A stretch of 64,000 nucleotides of DNA from Nematostella vectensis. Its lineage: Eukaryota; Cnidaria; Anthozoa; Actiniaria; Edwardsiidae. Positions 1-12,947 of the stretch are shown one piece after another. The notes under the pieces are model-generated. The model made no database searches. It was not told the DNA's origin and saw nothing but the letters and a program-made list of their open reading frames with translations. Within the stretch, counting starts at the first letter, position 1. Each line of letters opens with the position of its first letter. The translations under genes and the position numbers were made by a program. The stretch spans positions 16,236,639 to 16,300,638 of the forward strand of contig NC_064039.1 of NCBI RefSeq assembly GCF_932526225.1, written 5' to 3'.

Positions 1-1117
1 GTCGGTATGGCGGTATGTCACAGTGGCGGATTCAGGATTCTTTTGAGGGGGAGGAAGGTGAGATATTCGCGATGGAGGGGGGGGGCGCCATAAATATATA
101 GAACAAAGGACGTAGGGGAAATTTGTGTTTTAGTTCTCATACATTTTCTTATCCAAATTTGGTGTAGGGGAGCCCCCAAGAGCCGCCACTGGTGCTCTTA
201 TTACTTATTCAGACGTGGTAGGGAGGGAAATGCTCTCCCCTTCGTATCTTTTTCTTGAGCTATGAACTCACATACGCTTAAAAAGTCAGCTTAGTATTTT
301 GCATATATAAACAGCATGCATCATACATCACACCTACCGAGTATTGTTGTCACACGATGTTTCTTTAATGAAATACAAAAAACTTTTTTTGATGACGTCA
401 GCATATTTTTTGCTTGTAGTGACGTCATTGATGACGTCACAATCACTTGACCATATTGGAGCACCCCCCTTAACACAAACATGACTCCTGCCAAGTTTGA
501 TTGCGAAACAATGTTTCTTTTATGAGATAGGAATGTTTTTGCTTTTAATCACGTTTTTTGCTTTAAGTGAGGTCATCGATGACGTCACACAACACGTGAC
601 CATATTGTTGCTTTCCCCTTGACACCTACATGAAACCTACCGAGTTTGGTTGCCATATGATGTTTCCTTGGTGAAATATAAATATTTTTTATTTTGATGA
701 CGTCAGCATATTTTTGCTTTTAGTGACGTCATCGATGACGTCACAAATCACGTGACCACAGTTTTGAACTTCCCTTGACACATACATGACACCTGCCAAG
801 TTTGGTTGTCATGCGATGCTTTAAGGGACAGATGGATGGACGGACATCGCGTCACGAAAGCTCGAGTCGATGGGTCAATTGATGGGTCATAATACATAAT
901 ACACTTCATTCAGGCAAACTAACCAATTTTTTTGGCCAATTTCTCGAATCTTACAGTCAACGCCTCTTAAAATGCAGATTTTTAGTTGTATATAGCAAAA
1001 TAATATATTTATAATATTATCGGCTTTTTGTTAATTAATACATTGTTCATTGTTCAGTCGAAGGCATACCCCATGAAACCGTTTATTATATATTGAACAA
1101 AATTTACTTTCCTGTAG
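1..1117. other. Non-coding leader region, repeat-derived
   Basis: No exon-like open frame with usable splice sites is visible here. The first 300 bases look like degenerate repeat sequence with G-runs. The middle is the CRE-rich tandem repeat listed separately. The last 250 bases are AT-rich and lead into the acceptor of the laminin-G-like exon. The Walker A half of ZNFX1, which must lie upstream of 1635, is not here. Confidence 0.6.
325..830. repeat. About 150-bp tandem repeat carrying seven TGACGTCA sites
   Basis: About three diverged copies of a roughly 150-bp unit can be aligned by eye. Each pairs GATGACGTCAGCATA with a second TGACGTCA, a third TGACGTCAC and then CACGTGACC or CACTTGACC, followed by a conserved stretch containing CTGCCAAGTTTG or CTACCGAGTTTG. 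I count seven perfect TGACGTCA palindromes; one site in the middle copy is mutated to TGAGGTCA. TGACGTCA is the consensus CREB/ATF site and CACGTG an E-box. Whether they are used is not shown by the sequence. Confidence 0.75.
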
Positions 1118-1425
1118 TCGAATCCTTGATACACTTGAAGTCAGTCTGTCGTATCCAGTGCTTAAAATCAACGCCTGGAACTACGTCGTAGCTACTTACA
1201 GCTCTAATACCGGGCTAGCAAGATTATGGCATGATGGGAAGGTTGTGGGTGAAGCTCTTATCGGCGAGTACCGACAGCTCGCCACACAATACCCGCTGCG
1301 CGTGGGTTCACTTTCCCACCATGGAGACAGACCGGTTTTCAAGGGAAGAGTGGCAGGCCTATACATCTTCCCTGAAGCAATAGGCAAAGATCAGATCTGG
1401 CGCATTGCCGGCATCACCCAAGAAG
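1118..1425 (+). CDS. Laminin-G-like (concanavalin A-type) domain exon, partial gene
   Basis: An exon bounded by acceptor CCTGTAG and donor GAAG/GTAAAG encodes about 102 residues of a LamG-like jelly-roll. Visible signatures are WNYVVATYSSNTGLARLWHD, a strand with LRVGSLSHHGD, and FKGRVAGLYIFPEAI, which fit the pattern of the Laminin_G_3 family. The exon enters in phase 2 and leaves in phase 1. Two readings are possible. It may splice in frame onto the ZNFX1 exon at 1635, which accepts phase 1. Or it may read through its donor to a stop at 1533-1535 and be the last exon of an unrelated upstream gene. Nothing upstream in the window identifies the rest of the gene. The domain call is fairly secure; the gene assignment is open. 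Confidence 0.6.
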
Positions 1426-1634
1426 GTAAAGGGGTCATGGTTGATCCAGAGGGGCGCAGTGGGGCCGGTAAACCTCCACCCCATCCCCCCCACCCACACA
1501 CACCTCTCTCTCCCTTTCGCCTTTCTCCAGCCTAAGGTTTCCTTTTTTGGATAACGCCCCTTTCCGAAAAATTTTTGATCCGCCCCTGACTAGTTCTTAC
1601 CATCAGGATGTGGGATGGTGCTATTCCTTTGCAG

Positions 1635-4600
1635 ATATCGATGAGGCTAACGATGAGGCTGAGGATTTTAGTTACGAGGCAGATGCAATGATGGAGGCCA
1701 GAAAGATCGACGACGACGATGATGATGATGATTATGATTATGAAGCGAGACGGAAAAGGTCGGGTTATTGAAATGAGTATTTATTGACTGTTTTGCTGGC
1801 TTGCAAGGGAATAATAAGAAAGAGGGTAAATAAGGGTCGTTTTTATCCTGATCACTGAATTTCTCTGAGCTCATTGTGTGAGTAGGTCCGCGCATTACCG
1901 GATTATTTAGTTCAGGCTATTTTTTAAATTTTTGGCCAAATTGATTTTATATATTTTTCTAGTTACGCAAAGTTCGATTTTCAACTCGATATTAAAAAAC
2001 CTATTTACTTTCTTTCCAGAAGACTTAAAAACCAGCGCCTAATCGAAATCAAAGTTGCAGACACATCCGAATGGAAGACAGTGCGTGGGAAGAATTCGCG
2101 TAAGCGGCATGATGGGGCTGTGAGAAAAAGGATGAACTCAAATGATGTGATGACCCAAAAAGAGGCCGAGGCGATGGAGGAGGCTGACCTGTGGGCGATA
2201 CCACTGGACGAGAGGTGGAGGCTGTACCGATACTGGATCAGCAACTTACGAAGGCAATACAAGGAAACTGTTATTATGTAAGTCAAAGCGCCAGCATCGG
2301 TCAGCATTCCTGGCATTTGGCAAATGAGGTGCTGTTGTTATGCGAGTGTACTGCCCTAAAAACCTCAATCAATGTTCGCAATAAGCGACTTAGCACTAAC
2401 AAGAGTTTTTGAGTGGCGAATTCAAGCAAAAATAAACACCGAAATGTCTCCGCCCGTCACGCCAGAGGGCGAAAATAAATATCACAATGAAATTAAGCGC
2501 TTTCTGACAAAGAAACTTTCCGGCTGATTCGAAAGCGCTGAAAATAATTGTTGTTGTTATTTGGCCACTAGTGTGCGCTAGTGTGCGCGAGTCGGATAGT
2601 GTGCGCGAGTTTGCCATCCAAAACGTCACGTGATTTCTTAGTGCAAGTTGCCTATTATTCCTAGCTTGACTGGGGTTACGGATCTGATTCACACTGTCAT
2701 GTCGGTCGGTAAAATTGTAACTTAAAAAAAGGTCTATAACAACGCAGAGTTGTTTTTTAACTATATTTCGGCAGTATATACGCTTGATATATTCACATGT
2801 TTCAGCTTGCATTCACTTCACTTCCGTAGGCATCAAGATGAGTACGTGGAAGTAAGCCAGAGGTTGAACGAAGCGAGGCGTATTGAAGACATATCCATCC
2901 TCAGGAAAGCGGCAGTCATCGGCATGACAACCACGGGTAAGAGAGGAATTTAAATGGAAAGAAGGGTTAGGGAGGTAGGAAAGGTAGGAAAGAAATAAGG
3001 AATATGGGTGAGTGGGAAAAGGGAAGTAGAGAACTAAAAAGGAGGGGAGGTGGGCGAGAGGCAGATTGCCTTTGAGATGTATCTATCCTCAGAAACCAAA
3101 GGTAAGAGAGCATTTTTAAAATCCAACACGTGTTTAAAAAGCTCGTTTTTGTACATAGATTAGTTGACAGATCATCCAGGTTTTCACGCATAGTGTAGAC
3201 ACGATAAGTCAAGGCTGGTCCTCTGCACGAAATTCAAAGTGCCTGACGACCACAGCTATCCTTGGTAGGTATGCCATTGCAAAGTAAAATATGGATGAAA
3301 TACCAGATTGCGTTCGAGAGAGTTTTATCCATGTTTGCAAAACACTAGCTTCTTCTGCACGCAATGACCTGGTTTTCGGAAGTCACATGCGTGCATTTTA
3401 TTTTCGGGTTTAATTCTCAGGCGGGTTCGAGCATTGGATATGATGTGCCTTGGATAAAAAAACACACGTACGATGCTGGACAAAATCAGAAACAAAAATA
3501 AACCTCGGCGTAGTGCAGATAAGTGAGCGATGAAAAGACTTTGAGGGATGAGGGAGAGGGGAAAGAGAATGTGGAAGGAGGGAGAGGCAGATTTGGAAAA
3601 GAGGAGTTGGAAAGTAAAAAAATAGATGAAGGGTTGTGGGAGAAAAGAAATTACATCGAAGGAGTGAGCTAGGAAAAAAAGGAGTACTGGCAGGTAAAAT
3701 AAAGGAGGAACAAATGAATGAGGATGGAAATACCAACAAAAAGGGGGCAAAGAGAGTGAAGAAGGCAACCAAAACAGTGACCCCAGTTTACTTTAATATT
3801 CATAGTAGTGTTACAATTGTTTAGTTTTAAGTTTCTGTTTCTGTGGTGCCTCGCAGGTGCAGCAAAGTACCGAGAAGTCCTCCAAGAGATTAAGCCGCGC
3901 ATAATCATAGTGGAGGAAGCCGCTGAGGTGCTGGAGGCTCATATTGTGACAGCGTTGAGTCCCGGATGTCAGCACTTGATTCTGATTGGCGATCATGAGC
4001 AGCTACGTCCTAATCCCACCGTATACAAACTCGCCAAGGACTACCATCTAGACATATCTCTTTTTGAACGAGTGGTGAGAGGTTTTTTTAATGCAATATG
4101 CTCGGCAACATGTTTAAGCTAGTAAACGTATCAAAATCTCAATCCAAAATCTTAATTTTGAGATCCAACCCCGATTTCTTCCTTTTGATTTGTCGAGGAC
4201 TTGTAGAAACTTGAAGGAAAGCGAGTTCCACACTGTAGTGGAAGAAACTTTGGTATTTAGATTTTTAGTTGAAAGTGAACTTTGTTCCTTCTACAGCTAA
4301 ACTTATTGATAAGGCAAAGATTAAAGATGTTTTTAATTTCTTCGACACTTCTCAAGAAATGGCGAATTGACAATATTTTTTTAAAAGCATTGCAGTAAAA
4401 ATACTTTTTAGAAATCTATAGTTTCTTTGTTACTAGGTGAACAACAAAATGCATCTCGAGTGCCTTCGGAAGCAGCACCGCATGCGACCAGAGATCTCGC
4501 AGATGCTACAGCACATCTACCCAGATTTGGAGAACCACGAGTCAGTGCTCAACTTCGACAACATCAAGGGAGTCTCGACAAACATCTTTTTCATCGACCA

Positions 4601-7600
4601 TCAGGAGAGAGAGGTTAGTATGGTCAATAGAATCCTACTTGGATCATCAAAATAAAGCGGTTGGTGTGTTAAAGAAACTGCTACCGACCACTAGGAGAGA
4701 GTCGTTATTGTGTTACTCTGACCAAAGCAAATACAAGAGCTGTGACTACCTTCATCAACTATCAGAAGAATCGGTTTTTGTCTATGCTTAACTCCATTGA
4801 CCTCAATGAGAAGAAAAATTAAGTCTTGTTTATTGGCAATGTACTTTTTGATTGACGCTCAGTTTATCGGCATCTTAAAAATATTTCTGGAACATTTGTG
4901 TGTGATGTACTAATCCTAATACGGTAATATGTGATCAGGAATTCATCGAGGAGGGCAGAAGTCGGTCAAACATTCACGAGGCCAAGTTCGTGGCTGCTCT
5001 CTGTCGCTACCTCATCCTTCAGGGATATGAACGCTCTAAAATCACCGTGCTGACCATGTACACCGGGCAGCTCCTCCAGCTCAAGAAGGAGATGCCAAAA
5101 GATTTCTTTAATGGTGTTCGAGTGTCAGCCGTGGATAACTTTCAAGGTATTTCGCGGTATAATGTTTATAACCTTTTGCTTATTTTTCCCTTTCGTCTTC
5201 CTCCCCTCCTTTTTTCATCTTCTTTCTCGTCAAAAACTACAAAATCGTGCTGCTCGGGTGCTCACCTGGGCAAATTATGAAGTACGATCAAGAGATATCT
5301 TGGACAAACTTGAATGGGAACCCCTTATCCAAAGCTGGTCGAAATCGAAGGGAATCTTTTAAATAAAAAACCTTGTACCAAAGCTCAGATCAAGTTTTAA
5401 ACGCTGCAATGAGCAAAATAGAAAGTATCGGTAAGGGAACAATGACACTGACCTGGCACTACCTAGGCCTAAAGCAAACCTTCTAAAGTGAAGCTTTGAA
5501 CATAATGGTGGATCTCTTCTGATACTAAAGGCTCATCATCGCTCAGAGAGTTTTAAAGAGAGATGGCTAAGCAGCCATTCACGGAAACGTTTTGACTATA
5601 AATATCAGTTTATATCAATCTTCAAAATTTCAATACACATTATACATGTGTATTAAACCTGTTAAACCTTGAAACCAGCTGAAATTGTTACTGTAAATTT
5701 GTCAAGTTGTGTAAGGTGCTTCGCTTATAAGAACAATGTGAATGTATGCCCCCGTCCACTTTTATTCTTCTTTTCAACTTACGTTTCTCTTACTATTCCA
5801 TTTTATTCTTTTTTCGTCTTCTTCTTCCTCGCCATGTTCTCTTTTTCGTTTTCTTCTTCGTTTCCATTTTATAATTAGGCTAGCCTTCATCTTCATATAT
5901 TTCTCCATAACTTCCTTTGATCGTCAGGCGAAGAGAACGACATCATCCTTCTGTCCCTGGTACGCAGTAACGACGATGGCAACATCGGCTTTCTCCGTAT
6001 TTCCAACCGAGTGTGCGTAGCGCTGTCCCGTGCAAGGAAGGGTTTCTATTGCATCGGAAACATGGGCCTGATGGAGGAGAAGGAGGAGCTTTGGAAGAAG
6101 ATCCTGGATGATTTGCGCCAGAAGAAGAAGGTTGGTCAAACAAACACAACTCATCGACATTAGAGAACCTAACTACAAGCCTAACAGAAATCTGCTTTCA
6201 AGGATGTGAATAATATGTTTTCTCATTTCTTCTCGTGTACATTGTATTTTGTTCAGCCAGAATGGATAGCCTTTTAAAACATCTTTATAATATATACACT
6301 ATTCTTAGTTATAAAGAATCAAGTCTAAAGTCATGGACATTCTGCATGTGCTCATGACTTCCTCTTTCACTTCCTCTTTCACCTTTTTTTATTTTAATGT
6401 ACCATCTGATTGACATGAATTCACCAGCAAAAAAAGACACAACAGAATGACCGAAACCTAAAAATTAAGTTTATGTTATATTAAGAAAGACTGTAATTTT
6501 CGAAATTTATTTAGTTAGAAGTCTTTTAAGAAATCAAAACAATTTCTTGGTGGCCTCTGTAACTGCGCGTTGCACTCTAAAACTACCTAACCATAAAATG
6601 TGTTTTATAGGTTGGCCAAAATTTGGTCCTCGCTTGTCAAAACCACCCAAAGACACTGATCCATGCGTCTAAAGACAGTGACTTCAAAGCCGCCCCAGAA
6701 GGAGGCTGCATGGTGCCCTGTGCTACCAGGTAACCACGTAAATGCTGTCATACCGGGGTTAGCTTAGTTAGAAGCGTTTTATTCAAAATGTTTATTCAAG
6801 TTTCTTTATACAGCCTACTATAGTCATGGTGGTAATCACGTTTTGTGAGGTGCGGGGGAGCTGGCTTTTAACATATCCTCATCATATGGTTATCTTATCC
6901 TTGTTGTAGACTCGAATGTGGCCACGTGTGTGAGAAGGTCTGTCACCCGGGTGATCCAGATCACGTTGAGTACGAGTGCAGGAAGCCTTGCCCCAAGAAG
7001 CTTTGTGATCTAGGACATGACTGCCCTCGCCGATGCTTCCAGAAATGTGAGCCGTGCAAAGTGCTTATAGCTAAGGTAAGATTGATAGTTGAAAATGCAC
7101 TTTTTTACAGTTGTACTGTAGAGTAACGCATTTAGATCCCCTAAATATTTCCTATGTCAGGGATAATGATATATGTTTTTAGACTTGGTCGGAGTATTAA
7201 AGAAGATTTAAAGTTGTTGAAGATTGCGTCTCATCTAGGTTTTTACCCTAGAAGCAGACAAGACAATGAGTTGTTGAGGTTTATAGTGTGTCCACTCATT
7301 CCACAATGACAAAGTTCATTCTAACAAGGCTAGACACGAATTTCAAAGCTACGAGGCTTACGTTGTGTTTTGAAGTGCATAACTGAAGCATTTCTTTGCT
7401 GATTGGCTAGTGAAGTTCAAAGTACATAGTACAAATTTCCGTCAAGGTCTTGCAATGCAAGACTGTAAGACTTTAAAGTGTTTTGGTCAAAGTATCTTTT
7501 CAGGTCTAAAGCCCCTGCAGTAGATGCGACGCTATTTAAATACACCCCTAGCAGTGACGCGCTTAATCACGTACGAATTAGGTCATAACGTTATCATTTT

Positions 7601-10600
7601 CTATCTAGGTAATTCCAAAATGCCAGCACGAGCAACAAATTCCATGCCACGTTGAGCCCGAAAAATTCAAGTGCCAAGAACCTTGCCCCAAGACTCTGAA
7701 ATGTGGCCATCAATGCGCAGCGAAATGTGGCGATGATTGCACGAAAGAATGTATGGTTATGATCGAGGAGACGCTCCCGTGTGGGCATAAACACACGCTG
7801 AAGTGTCATGTCGATCCTACCACTGTCAAATGCAGAATCCCTTGTAATGCCAAGCTGAAATGCCTTCACACCTGCGCTGGTATTGGTGACTTTTCTATAA
7901 ATTATTATATCCATCATAATCATCCTTAGGATAACTAAAGCCCCATCTACACTAACAATTTTTAGTTGACAACTATATTTGTTGGCATCTACACTAGCAA
8001 GTTTTCATGTGTGACAATTGCCGAGCTTTTGCTAGTTTTTGAGCAACTATAGTTGCCACATAAAAATTGCCTTCTTTGCTCAATCTACACTAGCAAATAA
8101 AAATTGTCATATAAAAATTGTCAACTAAAATTGTTAGTGTAAATGGGACTTAAAATGTTGTCATTAACACTAACATCACCGATATACGCATTTATTGTCA
8201 TCAATCCTTTTATTTTAGCTACTCAACAGCTCAGAGTTACTGAGAGCCCAATGTTTCTCTATTTTTATACCGAATTCTACAATAGCTACCTGCCTGCTGC
8301 TAACTGCCCTGCTCATAGCTTATCAAAATGAATAGCTATACAGGCATACACGGTGCTACATCAATTAATCACACATAAGGATAACCAAGCTGTATTTGCT
8401 TTTGACAGGAAACTGCAATAGCTGCTTGCAACAGCGTGTGCATGAGCAGTGCAAGTCTAAGTGTGACCGAACCTTGTTTTGCGGTCACAGCTGCCAGGAG
8501 CCATGTACAAAGAACTGTCCTCCTTGTCAAAAGCAGTGCGAAAATAAGTGTAAGCACAGCAAATGCAAGAACAGGTGCGGTGAGCCGTGCGTGCCATGTG
8601 CAGAGCCTTGTGCCTGGGAATGCCGACACTATAAATGCAATAAGCTGTGCGGGGAGATGTGTGACCGCCCACGATGCGACAAACCTTGCCTTTATAAAAT
8701 TAAATGCAAGCACCCCTGCATCGGGCTGTGCGGTGAGAAGTGCCCTAAGAAATGCCGCATCTGCGACAAAGATGAGGTGACTGCTATTCTCTTTGGCAAC
8801 GAGGACGAGCAAGGTGCAAGGTTCATTCAGCTTGAGGATTGTCCTCACATCGTAGAGGTGAAAGCGATGGATGAGTGGATGGACAAGGTTGAAGACACGA
8901 CTTTCGTGCAGCTCAAAAAGTAACTAAAAGCAGTAATAACACAGTGCAGTAAGACGTCTAGCTAAAAAAAAACAAAATCTGTTAAAGTAATTGGGGTTCC
9001 TGTAACGTTAAGTCAATTGGCCTCTTGCACAAATCACTTGACGTTTTGAGCGGCAAATTCCAGCCAAAGTTAACGTAGATATAGCTGCGTTCGCCATGAC
9101 AGAGAGCTAGGGGAAAAATCTTTAATTTTTCTTGGAGGGGTGCGAAATCCAAAAGAGTGAACCTAATATTTTCGGGGGGAGATAAAAATCTAAACAGCTC
9201 CTGACAGCCCCGAAAGAACAAAAAGGGACTTTTTATGGCATTTCAGCATCTCCAAGGGACGTTTATCATCGGATTTGGCTTCAAAAGTTTTTTGGTTTTT
9301 TAAATAGTTTTTATAGATTTATTTTATACCAGAGTGATCTAGAATGCTTTTATTATCTTGTTTGCCTATGCTTTATAGTTTTGTTTACAAATATATTGTG
9401 AACAGCAAGTGGACTTTCCGCCATTATTGGGGGAAGTTTTGTTTTTATTGTTGTTGCTATTTTGCCGCCAATAGTCCAGTCAATCTACCAAAATTTATAG
9501 CCGAACCTAAAAGTAATTGCAACACAAACAATTTTATTGTTTAACACGAAACCGCGCTATGAAAGGGCCTGTGCCAGGCGTTTGTCACCTTCAGTTGTCA
9601 TTCACCCTCCGACTGACAGAAGCTCCCGGTAGCGCTTTGAATAACAACGTGTATAGAGAGAAAGATTTTGACTTTATCCTTCTTATTATTTTTTGAATTA
9701 TTTCAAATTACAACAATTCATAGCATAAACTCTACTAGGAATCTTCAAAAGGGTTTCACATACCGCAGAATGACAATAAACACCGGTATATGTTGAATTA
9801 CAATTACACACGCTGTTGCACACTAGCTAAAATATCTACATTTTAGCCTAGAAACTACCCCTGAAGAATTCCTCCTTTGAAAGTAAACCTATAATATAAC
9901 AAAACTTTTGGAAAATAGTTGTTCTAACCACTTAATAAAAGGATGAGCGAATCGCACGTTGCAAGCCGCGATCGATAAATATAAATATACCGTTGCGCAA
10001 ACCACGTTGCTGATTCTAAGTTGTAAACAATTCAAAAGCGAAATAATTTTAAAATCTTCAGCAAAATTGCTATACTGTAGGACATGATTTCTCGTTTTCA
10101 TTGCTATTCTTGCTGTAAACAGCTAAAGATTGCCAGCATCCCTTTAGGGGGAACATCTTTGTTTATTTGACAATAAACAATTTCTTTTGTCGGCTATCTT
10201 GGATTCTTTTGTTATTCATGAGCGCACTGGCAGAGCGATACCTTAAACGACTATTGCCTTTCCGAGCTCGCTTTGATAAGCTATGACTACCATCATAGAT
10301 ACATTTCTATTATGTATAAGTGTGATTTCCTTTCTATTCACTATTCTAAATTAAACTGTTTAAATATTTTGATTGACAGATGTCCCATCTGCACCGTCCC
10401 TATTAGGAACACCCGTCGCTATGGCAACATCGTCAAGAGGGTTCTCCGAGATTTCGAGACCATCAAGGGCAAGGTGGCGCTATCACTGCGCGAAATTCAG
10501 CCTGAGGTGCGAAGACTTGGAGAGGAGTTGCGAAACGTTCGGAGGCTCTCAGATGACCACCCTTCATTCCTAGACACAGATTGGAACAAAAAGTTGGAAA

Positions 10601-12894
10601 ACAATTTGAAAACATCGAAATTGACGGTTAACCAGCTGAACGTGTTCGAAAACCAGATCAACTTCTTGAGGAGGTTACTTGAGCTTGCATGCTCCACATC
10701 CAAAGCCTTCCGGGCTGACTCGCTCAATCGATTACAGTCAGGCAAGACCTTGAAGAAGCAGGTTCGTCCCCTCGAGCGCCATATAATAGCCGATCGATCC
10801 TGGATCAGCGAACAGGAACTCGAGGACATCGATGAGGAGATTCGCCGCTTGGAGCTGTGGTTATCGCGCAAAATCCTAAAACACCAATTGGAAAAGAGAA
10901 GGAAATCTCTACTAAGAGAGGATAATGCATGTATTTACCTTATACACAAAGCATTGAAGTCAGGAGAGCGGATAGGTAAGAGATAGGCTATGCGCTCAAT
11001 ATGTTTCAGACGGAGAGGCAGTCAGGGACGAACAATTTTGCTCTAACAAACGATCCATGAGCCGTATTCAATGCAAATGCGTGCAAACGAAGATGAAACA
11101 ATCGGCTCGATCATTTGCATGCATTTGCATTGAATACGGCTCGTGGATAATACGTGGACAAACCATTTTTTTTACAGCTTGCCTGTAGTTTTGCTAATTG
11201 AATCCAGCTCTCGCGCGAGCATGTTTTGATTAGGTGGCTAAGCGCAAAAATATTCTCATAAAACATGAGCGCTCACGCTTTTTCTGTTATGAATACACGA
11301 GAAAGTGGCTTCATGGAAATTCTGAGCTCTGATTGGATACAAGTAGACAATTTACGAAGCACTTGCCTTTTTTAAAGGCTAGCTAAAGGGCAAAACATGT
11401 AGGTTCAACATGTTTTAATGAAAATGTTTAATGAAAATGTTTTGAATTCGTTCAAACATATGTCTTGTTAGTGGCTAAACGTACAAACATTTGCGCCAAA
11501 CGCAATGTTTTTCTATTCATGTTTGAATGTGTAGCCAGGCCTTTAGCATGCCCCACAAGAGGTGCAACTAATGGTGGACACCCACCAAGAGCCCGTACCC
11601 AGAATTTGGGGCGAGGGGGGCGGGGAGGGCTAAGTGATTGGTATCATATGGGAAAAGGATTCAATTAGACGAATTTAAAAGAAATCATAAGGGTAGGAAG
11701 ACCTAGGTATGCGCCTGCCCTAAAAGAGTTTTATAACCCCATACTACTGTCCCGAAAGACATCAGTGTCCGTAGTTTCGTAGGGTCAATAGATAAGGTTC
11801 TGATGAAACAGATCATTTGCTCCATAACATCTTGCTATGTCTATTATTGAAGGGCCGATGGGTGTTATTTGACGCTTTATTCATAAAGTCCACCTTGCTC
11901 GTTATTTGTACATCATTTTTCTTTCACGTGATCTTTATGTTCCTCAGCCCCGTCAGAGCGCAAAGACTTCATGGACTGGCTGGATGAGCTTCGCAAGCAG
12001 TATCTGCCAGATGTCTTCTACGAATCCGTCACAAATGATGAGAAGAGGGAGATCGTAAAGGCGGTCGGACTAGCTAAGGGGCACTGGTACAAATGCCCAA
12101 ATGGTAAACAACAAAGGCAGAATTATGGGGTTTAAAAAAAATTACATTTTAAAAAAAACTATTTTTTGAAAAAAAAAACTATGTTGTGGACAACTGGAGC
12201 ACCATAGATTCTTCTGTCTATGTTTTTTGGCTTCCTCCCCCCTGCGGCGTCGGAACTAATCATCCCTCGGTTTCGGGGACATTTAATCACGAGATCAAAT
12301 ACGCTGTCCTCTTTGCGCAGGGTCAATTCCTGCGCAAATCAGGAAGCTGCCTTTTATTTGTTTCCCTGGTGGAAACTAGAAGACAAGCATCTTGGTTATA
12401 AATTTCTCTCAATCACTGAGGGAAATTTAGAAGGCAAAGGATTCTTTTGTCTTTTTTTTAAATTTCCCTCATCATAAAAGGGAAATTTCGCAAGTAATCT
12501 CCCCACAGAAAACAGAAGCACCTGAGGTGATCATGGTATTACTTATTCCATTCTCCTACTACTTTTGCTATTGTTCCTCCACTTCTTTCCTAAACTTTGC
12601 TTTCCTTGTTCTCTTCCATAGACTTTCAGATTCAAATACATGCTGTATAACTTAAAGTGCTGGATTTGATTTACATTTTGTTTCACTTCAGGCCATTTCT
12701 ACTGCATCGGGGAATGCGGTGGAGCCACACAAGAGTCCAACTGCCCTGAGTGTGGGTCACGCATCGGAGGCACTGGCCACCGTCTGCTTGAAGACAACAG
12801 TCTAGCTCCAGAGATGGATGGGGCACAGTATTCGGCCTACGGAGACATGGCCAACATGAACAACTTTGACTTGGATAGGATTGACATGGATTGA
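1635..12894 (+). CDS. ZNFX1: ZNFX1-type helicase with NFX1 zinc fingers (5' partial)
   Basis: Fourteen exons join in phase: 1635-1758, 2020-2277, 2830-2936, 3857-4074, 4437-4613, 4939-5146, 5928-6130, 6611-6729, 6910-7075, 7609-7879, 8409-8919, 10380-10975, 11948-12103, 12692-12894. They give 1104 residues matching the C-terminal part of ZNFX1 (about 1900 residues in vertebrates). In order: an acidic/basic linker; [23 protein letters not shown]1 motif II as VEEAAEVLE; motif [13 protein letters not shown]; motifs V-VI ([28 protein letters not shown]); a run of cysteine-rich NFX1-type fingers (about 6911-8780); a coiled-coil-like helical segment; and a C-terminal RZ-type finger (GHWYKC to [10 protein letters not shown]). 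In vertebrates ZNFX1 is an interferon-stimulated RNA-binding helicase in antiviral defence; RZ fingers also occur in RNF213. The Walker A half is not in the window. Introns hold a LINE relic, a MITE and a palindrome. Confidence 0.95.
2408..2560. repeat. Dispersed repeat copy 1 (related to 31908-32080)
   Basis: The stretch starting GTGGCGAATTCAAGC, with AATAAACACCGAAATG and a CCAGAGGGCGAAAA-type block and ending in TTGTTGTTGTTATT, resembles the stretch at 31908-32080 in the same order. A shorter relative starts near 9045. It lies in a ZNFX1 intron. Family unknown. Confidence 0.5.
5232..5620 (+). pseudogene. Degenerate LINE reverse-transcriptase 3' fragment
   Basis: Inside the ZNFX1 intron between exons 4939-5146 and 5928-6130, one frame reads [18 protein letters not shown] then LDKLEWEPL, the usual C-terminal signature of non-LTR retrotransposon reverse transcriptases. 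After a frame change near 5420 it resumes as [16 protein letters not shown], stop, SFEHNGGSL, the conserved end of the same proteins. The fragment is 5'-truncated, frameshifted and contains stops, so it is dead. It is in the same orientation as the host gene. Confidence 0.8.
7938..8151. mobile_element. About 214-bp MITE in a ZNFX1 intron
   Basis: The ends are imperfect inverted repeats of about 30 bp: CCCCATCTACACTAACAATT on the left and its complement, AATTGTTAGTGTAAATGGGA, on the right. Internal sequence repeats variants of ACACTAGCAA and TTGCCA around further short inversions. It has no coding capacity. Size and structure fit a non-autonomous DNA transposon; the superfamily is not identified. 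Confidence 0.75.
11053..11148. repeat. 96-bp foldback palindrome
   Basis: ATCCATGAGCCGTATTCAAT on the left is answered by ATTGAATACGGCTCGTGGAT on the right, with further pairing through GCAAATGC-type sequence towards a short loop. Arms are about 35 bp. It lies in the ZNFX1 intron after exon 10380-10975 and could be a small MITE. Confidence 0.7.
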
Positions 12895-12941
12895 TGGGAT
12901 GACTTAGATTAGTCGGGGAGCCAAGTCCGAAAAAGTGCTCT

Positions 12942-12947
12942 AATAAA
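12942..12947 (+). terminator. Polyadenylation signal of ZNFX1
   Basis: AATAAA lies 48 bases after the ZNFX1 stop codon and is followed by a GT-rich stretch (GTGTTTGTT). It is the first hexamer downstream of the stop and fits a short 3' UTR. Confidence 0.6.

Noticed and set aside
8369-8848. A 159-codon minus-strand frame
   Set aside because: It is the antisense shadow of the cysteine-rich ZNFX1 exon 8409-8919.
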